In this document: positions 7,933 through 16,897 of the stretch, in pieces | Layout: every line of letters starts with the position of its first letter | Position numbering within the stretch: position 1 is the stretch's first letter | Assembly (NCBI GenBank): GCA_963779845.1 | Contig: CAVZZV010000005.1 | Coordinates: forward strand, 744,001 to 808,000 | Length of the DNA stretch: 64,000 nucleotides | DNA from: CAVZZV01 sp963779845 | GTDB taxonomy: Bacteria > Bacteroidota > Bacteroidia > Bacteroidales > GCA-2748055 | Direction: 5' to 3' | Made by a program: the position numbers and the translations under genes | Notes under the pieces: generated by a model | The model's database searches: none | What the model saw: only the letters and a program-made list of their open reading frames with translations | What the model was told of the DNA's origin: nothing

Positions 7933-7934
7933 TC

Positions 7935-8282
7935 ATGGAAGAAAAGACCACATCGATCATCCGCATTTATATAAGTACGACCGATAAAATTGGCAGTGAA
8001 GCTCTATACGAACATATTATTTATAAGGCGAAAGAATGGGGGCTTGCCGGAGCCACTGCCATTCGGGGACTTATGGGATATGGATCGAGCGCGTCAGTCC
8101 AATCGTTCAAATTCTGGGAACTTGGGGAAAAACTCCCCATAATCGTGGAAATTATCGATGAAAAAGATAAAATCGAACAACTCCTCCCCGCCTTTTTTGA
8201 AATCCTTGAAAGATCGGGAAAAGGTTTTATGGTGACCAGTCAGGACCTCGGCGTAAAAATGATCCGCAAGGGACAAAAATAG
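7935..8282 (+). CDS. DUF190 family protein paired with crcB
   Basis: A 115-residue soluble protein of the DUF190 family (PII-like fold is the accepted family description). The conserved core LYEHIIYKAKEWGLAGATAIRGLMGYG is visible in the first half and PIIVEIIDEKDKIEQLLP in the second (both in family order). I chose the ATG at 7935 because the only earlier start is a TTG overlapping the crcB stop. DUF190 proteins are often encoded beside crcB, which suggests a regulatory or accessory role in fluoride export, but no mechanism is established. Confidence 0.88.
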   Translation: MEEKTTSIIRIYISTTDKIGSEALYEHIIYKAKEWGLAGATAIRGLMGYGSSASVQSFKFWELGEKLPIIVEIIDEKDKIEQLLPAFFEILERSGKGFMVTSQDLGVKMIRKGQK

Positions 8283-8289
8283 TATAAAT

Positions 8290-8556
8290 ATGAAGTGTCG
8301 ACCCGGATGTGGGGCTTGCTGCATTGCCCCGTCCATTTCCTCCCCCATTCCCGGTATGCCCAATGGAAAAGCTGCCGGTGTCCGCTGTATCCATCTGACT
8401 GAAGATTATCTTTGCGGCATTTTCGATTCCCAGGACAGGCCTGAGGTTTGTGATAAATTTCAGGCAGAAAGGGAATTTTGCGGAGATGACCGGGTGGAAG
8501 CAATGGGAATTTTGTTAAGTCTTGAAAAAAAAACTTTTATTCCAGAGGAAATTTAA
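8290..8556 (+). CDS. YkgJ-type cysteine-cluster protein
   Basis: An 88-residue protein of the YkgJ/UPF0153 family, thought to bind zinc or an iron-sulfur cluster through conserved cysteines. The pattern CRPGCGACC occupies residues 3-11, followed by the SISSPIPGMPNGKAAG loop, C at the end of AGVRC, C in YLCGIF, C in PEVCDKF and a final C in REFCGDD. The length agrees with the short form of the family. It begins 7 bases after the DUF190 stop, so it may belong to the crcB transcript. The function is unknown. Confidence 0.85.
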   Translation: MKCRPGCGACCIAPSISSPIPGMPNGKAAGVRCIHLTEDYLCGIFDSQDRPEVCDKFQAEREFCGDDRVEAMGILLSLEKKTFIPEEI

Positions 8557-8911
8557 AAAACCTGGTAGTACTCTCCAACGGTAACTTGACTCACCCGTTA
8601 TGATTTCCTCTTTCTTATTCGGGAAAAATCAGTTTCCTATTGTACCCGATAAAAATCTCCCCAATTTATGAGGTCATAACACTTTTTCCTCCTTTCTTCA
8701 GGGATCACCACAGGAATAATAATCTCTTCTTCAGGTATCGGGAATCCTCCTGCTTAATCTTCAACAATCTCACTAATTTTATCAAATAATTCCAATAATT
8801 GACCAGACAATATTAATTTTGCACACGATTTTAAAATCATCATTTATCACCCTCATCATTTGACAAAGAATAAATAGTGCAATACACATTACAGAGAAAA
8901 GAAAAGATACT
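8557..8911. other. Intergenic region, 355 bp, leader of the DUF4914 gene
   Basis: An AT-rich gap. It holds a weak hairpin with AACGG/CCGTT arms just after the cysteine-cluster gene and a -7 box at 8814-8821. A minus-strand open frame of about 38 codons at 8637-8756 has no start codon. I see no RNA gene. Confidence 0.5.
8814..8821 (+). promoter_or_regulatory. Candidate -7 box (TAATTTTG) for the DUF4914 gene
   Basis: TAATTTTG followed by CACACG fits the Bacteroidota -7 element and start-site context. Transcription from here would give a leader of about 85 nt before the ATG at 8912. Confidence 0.5.
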
Positions 8912-10825
8912 ATGAAAGGATTACCCGGGATTTTAGACACACTGAACATAGCATTCCCTACAGATTGCCTGAACATTTTAAATAACTGCAAGTCATACAG
9001 AGTTTATAATACGCCTTCCGAACTTGCTGAAGGATCCACCATGGGAAAGCCGAGCTTCGAAGTTAAATATCCCGTTAAAGATAAAGGGGAAATTACCGAA
9101 GCAATCGTCCATCGGGTCAGTAATGGGATTTCGGCCAATTATACAGAATCCTATATGCGACGGCGGGATCCGGATACAATGGTCATAGCCGACAACCTGC
9201 CCACGGACAAACCTCGTTTTAAAGAGCGGTTTGGATATGATTTTTCCGTTCTGCAAAAAGAAACTTTTGAATGGTTAAAGCAACAGGATCTGGCTGTTTT
9301 TTTCTATTTCGCCGGCCGGCAAGGAATCGGGAGTACAGGAATAGCGATATGCCCTTCCAACGCGGCATTTTTTGCCATGGGTCTTGGCATGCTTCAGAAA
9401 ATGATCCCCGTGAATGAGTTAGAGGAAGGAACAGAAATATTATCAGTTATTTATATAGCCCCTCCTTTCAGGCACACGCATTTCAACGGAAAGCAGATTG
9501 TTGTTCACAACCGGACTGAAAAACTACATGAACTCTATTCATATAACCTCTATCCGGGGCCCAGTGCCAAAAAAGGACTCTACGGGGTTTTACTTACTCA
9601 GGGTGAAAAAGAAAACTGGATCACCGCACACTGTTCTACTGTTCAGGTAATCAGCCCCTACGACAATATCACCACCTACATGCATGAAGGTGCCAGCGGG
9701 GGGGGTAAGAGCGAGATGCTCCAACACATCGTACGTGAACCTGAGGGACAGGTTTTACTTGGGAAAAACCTGGTAAATGGAGAGCTTCGAAAGATATCCA
9801 TCCCCATGTTTTGCAATTTCAATCCGGTAACAGACGATATGGCCCTTTGCCATCCTTCCGTTCAGAAAAAAAATGGCAAGCTGACCGTTTTGGATGCCGA
9901 AAATGCCTGGTTTATAAGAGTTGATGGAATAAATAATTATGGGGACGACCCCTTTCTCGAAAAAATTACTATAAATACTAAATCCCCGCTTCTTTTTCTT
10001 AATATTGATACAAAACCGGAATGTACAGCCTTGATTTGGAACCATATAGAAGATGCTCCTGGTAAGAGATGCCCGAATCCGCGGGTGATCCTTCCCCGTG
10101 AAACGGTTCCGGGAGTTGTGAATGAACCTGTCACCATTGACGTTCGGAGTTTTGGGGTTCGTACCCCTCCTTTTCTTCCGGAGAAACCATCTTATGGAAT
10201 TGTGGGCCTGTTCCATATTCTTCCTCCAGCCCTTGCCTGGCTGTGGAGACTGGTATCCCCTCGGGGCTATGCCAATCCCAGTATCATTGGTGGGGAGGCT
10301 CTTGAAAGCGAGGGCGTAGGTTCATACTGGCCTTTTGCCACCGGAAAACAAATACCGCATGCCAACATGCTCCTGGACCAAATCATCCACACACCCAGAA
10401 CACGCTACACCCTTACTCCCAATCAGCATATCGGAGTTTGGAAAGTTGGTTTCAAACCCCAATTACTCATGAGGGAATACCTAACACGCCGGGGAAATGC
10501 CAAATTGCGCACAGATCAGTATCAACCAGCCCGGTGTAATATATTAGGCTTTGAACTTAACTATCTGACCATCGAAGGTGCCAAGATTCCTTCCCGGTTC
10601 CTTCAGGTTTACAAACAACCTGAGGTCGGTATAGAAGGATATGACCAAGGGGCACAAATGCTGGAAGAATTTTTCAGAAAGGAATTAATGAAGTTCAGAA
10701 AACCAGAACTTTCCGGCACGGGCCATCGGATTATTGAGGCATGTCTGGATGGCGCCGAAACGGACGATTATCTCAAGATCGTTCCCATGGATTATCAGTA
10801 TTCCTTCTTTACCAATGAAGATTGA
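8912..10825 (+). CDS. DUF4914 family protein, PEP carboxykinase-like
   Basis: A 637-residue soluble protein that I assign to DUF4914. Its layout resembles phosphoenolpyruvate carboxykinases. A P-loop-like HEGASGGGKSEM (about residue 254) stands where PEPCK has GLSGTGKTT, preceded by SPYDNITTYM as PEPCK has a strand before its P-loop. Later, SFGVRTPP and YGIVGLFHILPPALAWLWR stand where ATP-type PEPCK has the AFGVLPP region and following helices. NQHIGVWKVGFKP is a possible counterpart of the NTGW segment. Known metal-binding residues of PEPCK cannot be confirmed by eye. It stands alone behind its own promoter and converges on trkH. A nucleotide-dependent kinase or decarboxylase activity is inference; DUF4914 membership is from recollection of the family. 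Confidence 0.7.
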   Translation: MKGLPGILDTLNIAFPTDCLNILNNCKSYRVYNTPSELAEGSTMGKPSFEVKYPVKDKGEITEAIVHRVSNGISANYTESYMRRRDPDTMVIADNLPTDKPRFKERFGYDFSVLQKETFEWLKQQDLAVFFYFAGRQGIGSTGIAICPSNAAFFAMGLGMLQKMIPVNELEEGTEILSVIYIAPPFRHTHFNGKQIVVHNRTEKLHELYSYNLYPGPSAKKGLYGVLLTQGEKENWITAHCSTVQVISPYDNITTYMHEGASGGGKSEMLQHIVREPEGQVLLGKNLVNGELRKISIPMFCNFNPVTDDMALCHPSVQKKNGKLTVLDAENAWFIRVDGINNYGDDPFLEKITINTKSPLLFLNIDTKPECTALIWNHIEDAPGKRCPNPRVILPRETVPGVVNEPVTIDVRSFGVRTPPFLPEKPSYGIVGLFHILPPALAWLWRLVSPRGYANPSIIGGEALESEGVGSYWPFATGKQIPHANMLLDQIIHTPRTRYTLTPNQHIGVWKVGFKPQLLMREYLTRRGNAKLRTDQYQPARCNILGFELNYLTIEGAKIPSRFLQVYKQPEVGIEGYDQGAQMLEEFFRKELMKFRKPELSGTGHRIIEACLDGAETDDYLKIVPMDYQYSFFTNED

Positions 10826-10854
10826 TCGCGGGTTAAGGCAGGGCTAATTTTCTT

Positions 10855-12300
10855 TTAATTCCTCCAGAAGGACTTCGAGAATATGACCAGGAAAGTATAA
10901 ATTTCCAATCTGCCGGTGAGCATAAGAAAAATCAGGACAGTTTTGGCGATCGAGGAGAGGTGGGCAAAAGTAGAAGCCGGGCCCACCGTTCCTATTCCGG
11001 GCCCAATCCCGGCCATTGTGGTAGCCACAGCACCGGCAGAGGTTTTAAAATCGATTCCCGTAATTTTTAAGGCAACCGTACCGACAATAAAAAGCATGAT
11101 GTAAACCTGTACAAAACTCAGGATACTATTGTTTGTTTCTTCATCAAGCCGGCTGTTATTAAGCTTTAAAGTAAAAATAGCAGAAGGGAAAATCTGCTGA
11201 CGGAAAATTCGACGCACGTTCTTTAAAACTACAAGGTGGCGCGCCATTTTTATTCCCCCGGCAGTGGAACCGGTGCTTCCCCCCAGAAACATCAGGAAAA
11301 ATATAAATATCCAGGCATATTGTGGCCATTGAAGGTAATCGGTTGTGGCAAAACCAGTGCAGGTAATAATCGAAATCACCTGAAAAAAGGATTCCCTGAG
11401 AGAGGGCTCAAAAGGTTTATCCATCCTGTAAAACAGAACAAAAGTTAATAATATCCCGGCAATAAGCACCATCAACGTATAAAACCTAACTTCCTCATTC
11501 GCTCTGACCTTTGTAAATTGCTTTTTAAATAGATAATAGTGCATCACAAAGTTAGTCCCACTAAGAAACATGAACAACATTACTACATACTGCAGGTAGG
11601 GTGAAAAGGCTCCAATACTACTATTCCTTGTTGAAAATCCACCGGTCGCAATACTGGCGAAACTATGGCAAACACTGTCGAAAAGGCTCATCTTCCCAAC
11701 CAGCAATAAGAGGACTTCTAAAGCTGTCAGAAAGAGATAGATAAAAAGTAAACGGTATCCGACGGCTTGTATTCGGGGCTGCATTTTTTCCTGAAGCGAG
11801 GACTCCTGCATAAACAATTGATAGCCACCCATTTTTAAGGAGGGCATAATCACAATAAAAAGTACAATAATTCCAATTCCTCCAATCCAGTTTGTAAGGC
11901 TCCGCCAAAACAGTATGGATTTTGGCAAAATTTCAACATTGGTTAGAATGGAAGAACCCGTAGTGGTAAACCCTGAGACAGACTCGAACAGGGCATCAAC
12001 AAATGAAGGGATGGAATGCCCGATCAGATAGGGCAAAACCCCTAATACCGATATACAAATCCAGGATAATGTTACGGAGAGAAAGGCGTCCCTTACCCAC
12101 ACAGGCGGAATGGGACTTCGTACCACAATCAGGTGCAATATTAGGGCAATAAACAATGTTAAAGAAGCAGACCAGATAAATGGATACAAATCTTCATGGT
12201 ACCTGGCAGCTATTAGAAGGCATATTAAAAACCCTAATCCCATGGTAAGCATGACAAAACTCAGAACCCTGAGTATTATCCGCCCATTTATTAATTTCAT
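10855..12300 (-). CDS. trkH: TrkH-type potassium uptake membrane subunit
   Basis: Channel-like subunit of Trk/Ktr potassium uptake, working with a cytosolic TrkA/KtrA gating protein that is not encoded in this window. The 481 residues contain about ten hydrophobic helices and the four pore loops of the superfamily: SGFTTTGSSIL near 115, SIATGGFSTRNSSIG near 215, ITCTGFATTDY near 315 and TTMAGIGPGIGTVGP near 430, each with the filter glycine. The loop GGSTGSTAGGIKMAR, typical of TrkH, is also present. It is the last gene of the minus-strand run that begins with the lipoprotein at 15856, starting 33 bases after the upstream gene. Confidence 0.93.
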   Translation of the reverse strand: MKLINGRIILRVLSFVMLTMGLGFLICLLIAARYHEDLYPFIWSASLTLFIALILHLIVVRSPIPPVWVRDAFLSVTLSWICISVLGVLPYLIGHSIPSFVDALFESVSGFTTTGSSILTNVEILPKSILFWRSLTNWIGGIGIIVLFIVIMPSLKMGGYQLFMQESSLQEKMQPRIQAVGYRLLFIYLFLTALEVLLLLVGKMSLFDSVCHSFASIATGGFSTRNSSIGAFSPYLQYVVMLFMFLSGTNFVMHYYLFKKQFTKVRANEEVRFYTLMVLIAGILLTFVLFYRMDKPFEPSLRESFFQVISIITCTGFATTDYLQWPQYAWIFIFFLMFLGGSTGSTAGGIKMARHLVVLKNVRRIFRQQIFPSAIFTLKLNNSRLDEETNNSILSFVQVYIMLFIVGTVALKITGIDFKTSAGAVATTMAGIGPGIGTVGPASTFAHLSSIAKTVLIFLMLTGRLEIYTFLVIFSKSFWRN

Positions 12301-12333
12301 GGCGCAAAGATATTTATTTCCTCCTTACTCTGA

Positions 12334-13125
12334 TCAGTACCGTAAAATAACTGTGCCATTTTCCGGTATAGCCCGGTAAATCTCCCGGATAACGTCGGCG
12401 GGAAGATATAGGTGAATTGATGGCCGGTAGTCTGCACTGCCAAAATCGAAAAAATTATGTAAAATAGCCTTAAATAGCCTCATTTTTTGAACCTTACGAA
12501 AAGTTAACCTGGCCATTCGTTCATAACTGTTCCTGATTTCAGTTTGCTCAAGAAAAATATCAATGCCACTATTAAGTTCAAGCATGGCAAAGGCAGGATC
12601 CCGAAGCAATGTATCCGGGAAGTAAATAGATTTCGCAGCTTCCTCAGGGGAAGATGGGGCTTTACGGCTGATTACAGGTTCTTTTACGAGGTTTGAATAT
12701 TCAAGAAAAATATTCTGTCGGACGGAAAAATTCTTCAAATATGCCAGAAATGAAACTGAGCTTAATAAAGGATCCATTTTATACTTTTCGATCCTGGCAG
12801 GATTAAGCATGATTCCATTCAGCATTAAGCCCGCAGTACTGTCTGATAAATTTACAATAAATATAATCGAATCGCTTTTTATGGTTTGAAGAATAGCCTT
12901 CCGGAAAGCCAATTCTTTGGATAATGCTACTAATCCTGGTTCGGAAGAAACAATAAGGTTTTTTTGTATAAAAAGGGAATCTGAATATGCCAGGTCTTCA
13001 ATTTCCTTCTTCTTGTCCAGGGGCAACCAAATGGTCCAAAACAGAAAATACAATAGAAACAGGCCTGATAACATTAAAAAACAGTTCCATATTTTTCCTC
13101 TTAAAGAATGATTTTTCTGTGCCAT
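12334..13125 (-). CDS. Unknown single-pass membrane protein in the L,D-transpeptidase operon
   Basis: A 263-residue protein I do not recognise. Residues 12-32 form one hydrophobic helix after a basic start, so most of the chain should lie in the periplasm. The remainder is mixed alpha/beta with charged surfaces and no cysteine pattern or catalytic motif I can name; it ends in a hydrophobic strand (NGTVILRY). The start is the ATG at 13125, just past the stop of the L,D-transpeptidase gene; a TTG one codon earlier is less likely. Tight spacing (3 bases) with the transpeptidase gene suggests it works with peptidoglycan or envelope. Confidence 0.7.
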   Translation of the reverse strand: MAQKNHSLRGKIWNCFLMLSGLFLLYFLFWTIWLPLDKKKEIEDLAYSDSLFIQKNLIVSSEPGLVALSKELAFRKAILQTIKSDSIIFIVNLSDSTAGLMLNGIMLNPARIEKYKMDPLLSSVSFLAYLKNFSVRQNIFLEYSNLVKEPVISRKAPSSPEEAAKSIYFPDTLLRDPAFAMLELNSGIDIFLEQTEIRNSYERMARLTFRKVQKMRLFKAILHNFFDFGSADYRPSIHLYLPADVIREIYRAIPENGTVILRY

Positions 13126-13128
13126 CAA

Positions 13129-13911
13129 TTAATAGATAAAAACCCTGGAACCAATTCCGAGGGAATTATAGACGGCTTTCAGATCTGCATCGTTCAGCCT
13201 GACGCAACCATGGGTAACGGGAAGTCCCAGGAACCGCTGATAAAGGGTTCCATGAATAAGATAACCATTGCCCAGACTAAGGGCATAATCTCCAAGCACA
13301 CCGTATTCAAAACGGGATGAATGGTTCGGGGAAGGCACTGGGAGTCCTTCTTCAAAGAAAGCCCAATCGGGACGTCTCCATACAGGGTCGACCATTTTTC
13401 CGAGAATTTTATATTCTCCCCGGGGGGTCCTGAAAATCCACTCCTGGTTGTTCTCTGCTTCAAGTTTAATATAACTCCCGGTAGAGCATAATCCTGAGCG
13501 AATTAATTTGTCGTGTTTGAATAGTTTGAACTGGTTAGCGGATGAATTGATAATCAGGTAAAAGGAGTGTGGGACAACAGCAGCGATTTTCCAGTTGGTA
13601 GCCTGGATTTGTTTCTCCAGTTTATCCTGGTTCTCCCCAATGGAGTAAACGTCAAATGACTGAACTGCTGGTCCCTGAGAGGCGAAAAGTGGGATCACTA
13701 AGCCAGGCATTATTTCGGGCAGGAACATCAGGATAAATACAATAAAGGGAAAAAACAAAACAAGGAGAAACGGACCGGAATTTTTCCTGGTTAAACTCTT
13801 TGCATCATTTGTCATTTTGTTAAAGAAGACTTTCAACCTGTTATACAGGAATTGAAAAATAAACTTTCCAATTTGGTACCCTTTATTATTTAATATGGCC
13901 TCAGCATTCAT
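13129..13911 (-). CDS. L,D-transpeptidase (YkuD domain), membrane-anchored
   Basis: A 260-residue protein with a YkuD catalytic domain, which forms 3-3 cross-links in peptidoglycan or attaches proteins to it using a catalytic cysteine. A membrane helix at about 45-75 (FLLVLFFPFIVFILMFLPEI) follows an N-terminal cytosolic segment. The catalytic signature is intact near the C-terminus: HGTLYQRFLGLPVTHGCVRL (His, then T-H-G-C-V-R-L). The line RTPRGEYKILGKM is also family-typical. It overlaps the upstream transpeptidase gene by 11 bases and the two share an operon; having two such enzymes side by side suggests division of labour. Confidence 0.92.
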   Translation of the reverse strand: MNAEAILNNKGYQIGKFIFQFLYNRLKVFFNKMTNDAKSLTRKNSGPFLLVLFFPFIVFILMFLPEIMPGLVIPLFASQGPAVQSFDVYSIGENQDKLEKQIQATNWKIAAVVPHSFYLIINSSANQFKLFKHDKLIRSGLCSTGSYIKLEAENNQEWIFRTPRGEYKILGKMVDPVWRRPDWAFFEEGLPVPSPNHSSRFEYGVLGDYALSLGNGYLIHGTLYQRFLGLPVTHGCVRLNDADLKAVYNSLGIGSRVFIY

Positions 13912-15187
13912 GGGTTTGAATTTCTTCCAATGGCCGACCCGATCCTATGATAAGTACCAGGTTGCCAGGGGATAAAGATTTGTACAAAATATCAATGTCA
14001 GCATTCCGCAAGGCAATGCACCCTTCTGTCCAGTCGACTCCCTTACCTCCATGACCATGGATTTCGATTAAACCTCCTATTTTTGCAGACTGAGGGACAT
14101 TTCCATCTTTTTTATTCAAGATAAATCGTTGTTTATCCAGATTATTGGGGTAATTCAATAACAAAGCTTTATGATAATTGGTCCCTCCTTCAGATATTTT
14201 TTTTGTGATTTTATATAGTCCCTCCGGAGTGCGGTGATCGCCCTGATACATTTTATCCCCAATCCAGTTTTTGCCCAATTCAACAGGGAAAGTGAATTTA
14301 GCGTGGCTTCCCTTATAATAAGTGCATTCGCGGGCATATTTGTCCACGATCACCCATCCGGCATCTCCTTTTTTTGCCTCATTCATGGCAAACTTTTTCA
14401 TCTGCTCCCACTCTTTGTAATCCTGAAAATAATCCGCCAACGTTACTGAACAATATCTAAATACTGGCTCGATAAGGATTTTTGATGAAGAAATTTTTTC
14501 CCAGGCTGTAGGCATGTCTTTATTTTCAAAAGCCAGAACAGCCTCTCCAAAAAGAAGTCGCCCTTTGTTGAATTTTTTCCTTTGTGCCTCTTCCAGGGGA
14601 ATGTTTTTGAAAAGCCGTTGATATTCATCCAATAGATGACGAATTGTATCTATTTGCTGAGGTACCCACTCTGCAAGGAAAGCTTGTGTATTATTTGCAC
14701 TTTCACTCGCCATGCCGGAAAATTTGGTCGATTTTGCCGCCATTTGCCTTGTTGCGGAATAATTCCTTTTAAATACAAACCGCTCGTTCTCCCTTGTCCA
14801 TAATTGCATCGCTTCCTGATAAGCTTTCTCAGCCTCGCGAAGGTATCGGCTGGAATATTTTTGAGCCCCGACATAACGAGCGGCAGTAAGGGCTTCACGG
14901 GCTTCCGCCATTTCCCTGTTTGGAGATGAATCCCTGTTCAGATAAAAAAACCCCAACACCATTATCAGGACCGCGGTAAATATCCCGGTGAATAAAATGA
15001 TTTTTCTTTTCAATAGGTATTCTAAATATCTGTTTTTAATTTTATTTGTTTCCCTTTGCTTTGGGTTCTCCCCTTTATGGGCAGGTTGCGAGCCGGAAAA
15101 GTCTAATTTTCTGAGCAATTCTTTCGTAAGATCCAATAGCCAACGGGACAGAATAGTGCGATTTCCGGACAGGCTGAATAACCGCAA
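13901..15187 (-). CDS. L,D-transpeptidase with helical N-terminal domain
   Basis: About 428 residues if the TTG at 15187 is used; no ATG is available before the membrane helix, so the start is uncertain (TTG codons further down are alternatives). A cytosolic or disordered stretch of about 65 residues precedes a membrane helix at 66-86. Then comes a helical region including AREALTAARYVGAQKYSS and LREAEKAYQEAMQLW, resembling the DUF4398 helical hairpin. The YkuD domain closes the protein with HGHGGKGVDWTEGCIAL, where the usual His before Gly-Cys is Glu (TEGC), a variant seen in other ErfK-like enzymes. The lipoprotein upstream shares the helical hairpin character, suggesting the two interact. 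Confidence 0.85.
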   Translation of the reverse strand: MRLFSLSGNRTILSRWLLDLTKELLRKLDFSGSQPAHKGENPKQRETNKIKNRYLEYLLKRKIILFTGIFTAVLIMVLGFFYLNRDSSPNREMAEAREALTAARYVGAQKYSSRYLREAEKAYQEAMQLWTRENERFVFKRNYSATRQMAAKSTKFSGMASESANNTQAFLAEWVPQQIDTIRHLLDEYQRLFKNIPLEEAQRKKFNKGRLLFGEAVLAFENKDMPTAWEKISSSKILIEPVFRYCSVTLADYFQDYKEWEQMKKFAMNEAKKGDAGWVIVDKYARECTYYKGSHAKFTFPVELGKNWIGDKMYQGDHRTPEGLYKITKKISEGGTNYHKALLLNYPNNLDKQRFILNKKDGNVPQSAKIGGLIEIHGHGGKGVDWTEGCIALRNADIDILYKSLSPGNLVLIIGSGRPLEEIQTHEC

Positions 15188-15253
15188 AGCCCACGTACCT
15201 TAAAGTAAAAGGTGCCTGAGCTTTGCATTTCATATACTCAAAAAAAAATCCTT

Positions 15254-15856
15254 TTATCCTTTTCTTGCCTTGCCTTGATATTTAGCTATAATTTCCTGAA
15301 GCTCACTGTTCAGAGCATTGGCTTTTTCTTTAGCTGCTTTTACTTTATCGAGGGTAGCCATGTAACTTCCTTGTTCAAACATAAGGGTTGCCTCATTCAC
15401 TGAAGTTTCGACAGCACCGATCTCATTCTTCATGGCCAGAAGAGCTGTTGTTCCTTCTTTTCCTTTAGGAGCTTCAGTAAGCAATTTTTTATTGGATTCC
15501 AAAAGGCTTTTCACGTCAGTCAGAAGCTGGGTAATTTCATTCTTCACCTCTTCTTTTTTAGCTTCAGTCTGAACTTTAACTTCCTGGCCGTAAGAGGTTA
15601 CACCTGCCAGTCCTACTTTAGAGGAATTGTAATTCTTAATCATTTTGGATTTCTGGGCTTCCACCCCTTCCATTACAGCGTTCATTGAATCCTGAAGTGC
15701 AATATAAGTGTCCGGAAGATAGATGTCGGCTCCGGCAGCCTGTGCCTCTTCAACGGATGCTTTGGCACCTTCGATTTCAGCCTGAGGAAGTTTACCACAT
15801 GATGCGAAAATTGCCGAGAAGGCGATAGCTGATAATGCCAATGTTCTTGTTTTCAT
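15254..15856 (-). CDS. Helical lipoprotein, DUF4398-like, first gene of the L,D-transpeptidase operon
   Basis: A 200-residue lipoprotein: a basic start, a hydrophobic stretch and the lipobox FASC with Cys at residue 20. The mature part is almost entirely predicted helix, rich in Ala, Glu and Lys with heptad-like spacing, and begins LPQAEIEGAKASVEEAQAAG, as in DUF4398 proteins. It ends KARKG, a basic tail reminiscent of the C-terminus of Braun lipoprotein, whose last lysine is joined to peptidoglycan by L,D-transpeptidases. Here the last residue is Gly, so a direct analogy is speculative. The gene leads a five-gene minus-strand run, 66 bases before the transpeptidase frame. Confidence 0.8.
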   Translation of the reverse strand: MKTRTLALSAIAFSAIFASCGKLPQAEIEGAKASVEEAQAAGADIYLPDTYIALQDSMNAVMEGVEAQKSKMIKNYNSSKVGLAGVTSYGQEVKVQTEAKKEEVKNEITQLLTDVKSLLESNKKLLTEAPKGKEGTTALLAMKNEIGAVETSVNEATLMFEQGSYMATLDKVKAAKEKANALNSELQEIIAKYQGKARKG

Positions 15857-16205
15857 TTTTACTTTTAATTAGATTTTAATGTTAAAAAGATACCTGAATA
15901 CGAACTTTCAAAATTTTATCGATTAATCGTTTTCGATATTTAGACGAAGGAGCTCCTACAAGTAACAGCATTAGGGAAAAAATATAAGATTAAATTAAAA
16001 TTCTTTCTATTTTCGATCGGTTGATCAGTATTTAGAGGATAAAGAATAAATTTGCATTCAGATGTTTTTCTAATCCCATGGATTTGAATTAGAAATAATC
16101 TGAAATTAAATAAGTATAGAAAAAAGGATTGGAGTCAATTAATTATTACAGATTTTTCTTTAATCCGTAAATGAATGGCTATTGAAATAGAATAACCGGT
16201 GCCAG
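15857..16205. other. Divergent intergenic region, 349 bp
   Basis: Strongly AT-rich spacer between the lipoprotein operon (minus) and the ECF sigma gene (plus). It contains the palindromes CGATTAATCG at 15920-15929 and AGGAGCTCCT near 15947, which are possible operator sites, and TATCTTTT on the minus strand before the lipoprotein ATG. I see no gene. Confidence 0.45.
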
Positions 16206-16781
16206 GTGAAAAACAGGAACCTTTATACGCTGAAGGATACAGCACTTATCGAATTCATCCAAAATAACAAGGATTCGTCGGTGTATTTTGAGGAATTGTA
16301 CCGCAGGTATTATCGTAAAGTATTGGATAAGTGTTATAGTCTTCTAAAAAATAAACAGCAGGCAGAAGAAATGGCGGAGGACATTTTCTCCAAGTGCTTT
16401 GAAAAACTACCGGGCTTTCGGGGACAAGCTTCGTTTTCGTCCTGGCTTTACACCATTAGCTATAATTCCTGCATCGATTATTTACGCCATAAAAAGAATT
16501 CGCATTACCCGGAATGGAACCGTGAAAATGAACTGCCGGTAGTGGATGAGGTTGATGAGAATGCAAATGAGATCGATTATGAAAAACTTCAGCAAATATT
16601 GGACCTTATTCACCCGGAAGAAAAAGCTCTGTTATTCATGAAATATATGGAAAATATTTCTCTCAAAAATATTGGGGAATCGTTACGGATCAGTGAAGAT
16701 GCGGCCAAAATGCGTTTAAAACGTGCGAGGACCAGGGTATTCACTCTTTACAGGGAAAAATATTTTGATAAAAAGAAATAA
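16206..16781 (+). CDS. ECF-type RNA polymerase sigma factor
   Basis: A 191-residue sigma-70 family protein of the extracytoplasmic function group, which directs RNA polymerase to a small set of promoters. Region 2 reads FEELYRRYYRKVLDKCYSLL then AEEMAEDIFSKCFEKLPGF and FSSWLYTISYNSCIDYLR near 30-100. Region 4 has LIHPEEKALLFMKYMENISLK and IGESLRISEDAAKMRLKRAR as the helix-turn-helix near 135-175. The start is GTG at 16206; no ATG lies nearby in frame. No anti-sigma factor gene follows. The next gene encodes a small PepSY-like protein, which is unusual company. Confidence 0.93.
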   Translation: MKNRNLYTLKDTALIEFIQNNKDSSVYFEELYRRYYRKVLDKCYSLLKNKQQAEEMAEDIFSKCFEKLPGFRGQASFSSWLYTISYNSCIDYLRHKKNSHYPEWNRENELPVVDEVDENANEIDYEKLQQILDLIHPEEKALLFMKYMENISLKNIGESLRISEDAAKMRLKRARTRVFTLYREKYFDKKK

Positions 16782-16897
16782 TAGTAAATCAATGTAATCA
16801 GGCTTATACCGCTTAATAAACAACAAATGCCGCTTCACTATTTTAATCTGGCTGGCAGTTACTATTAACTGTTCACCCGTCAATATAAAAAAAAGAG

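Noticed and set aside
8637..8756. Minus-strand open stretch of about 38 codons in the 8.6-8.9 kb gap
   Set aside because: It has no ATG, GTG or TTG at a sensible place and no family resemblance.
15920..15956. Palindromes CGATTAATCG and AGGAGCTCCT before the lipoprotein operon
   Set aside because: Ten-base palindromes are expected by chance in an AT-rich gap of this size; noted under the intergenic entry only.
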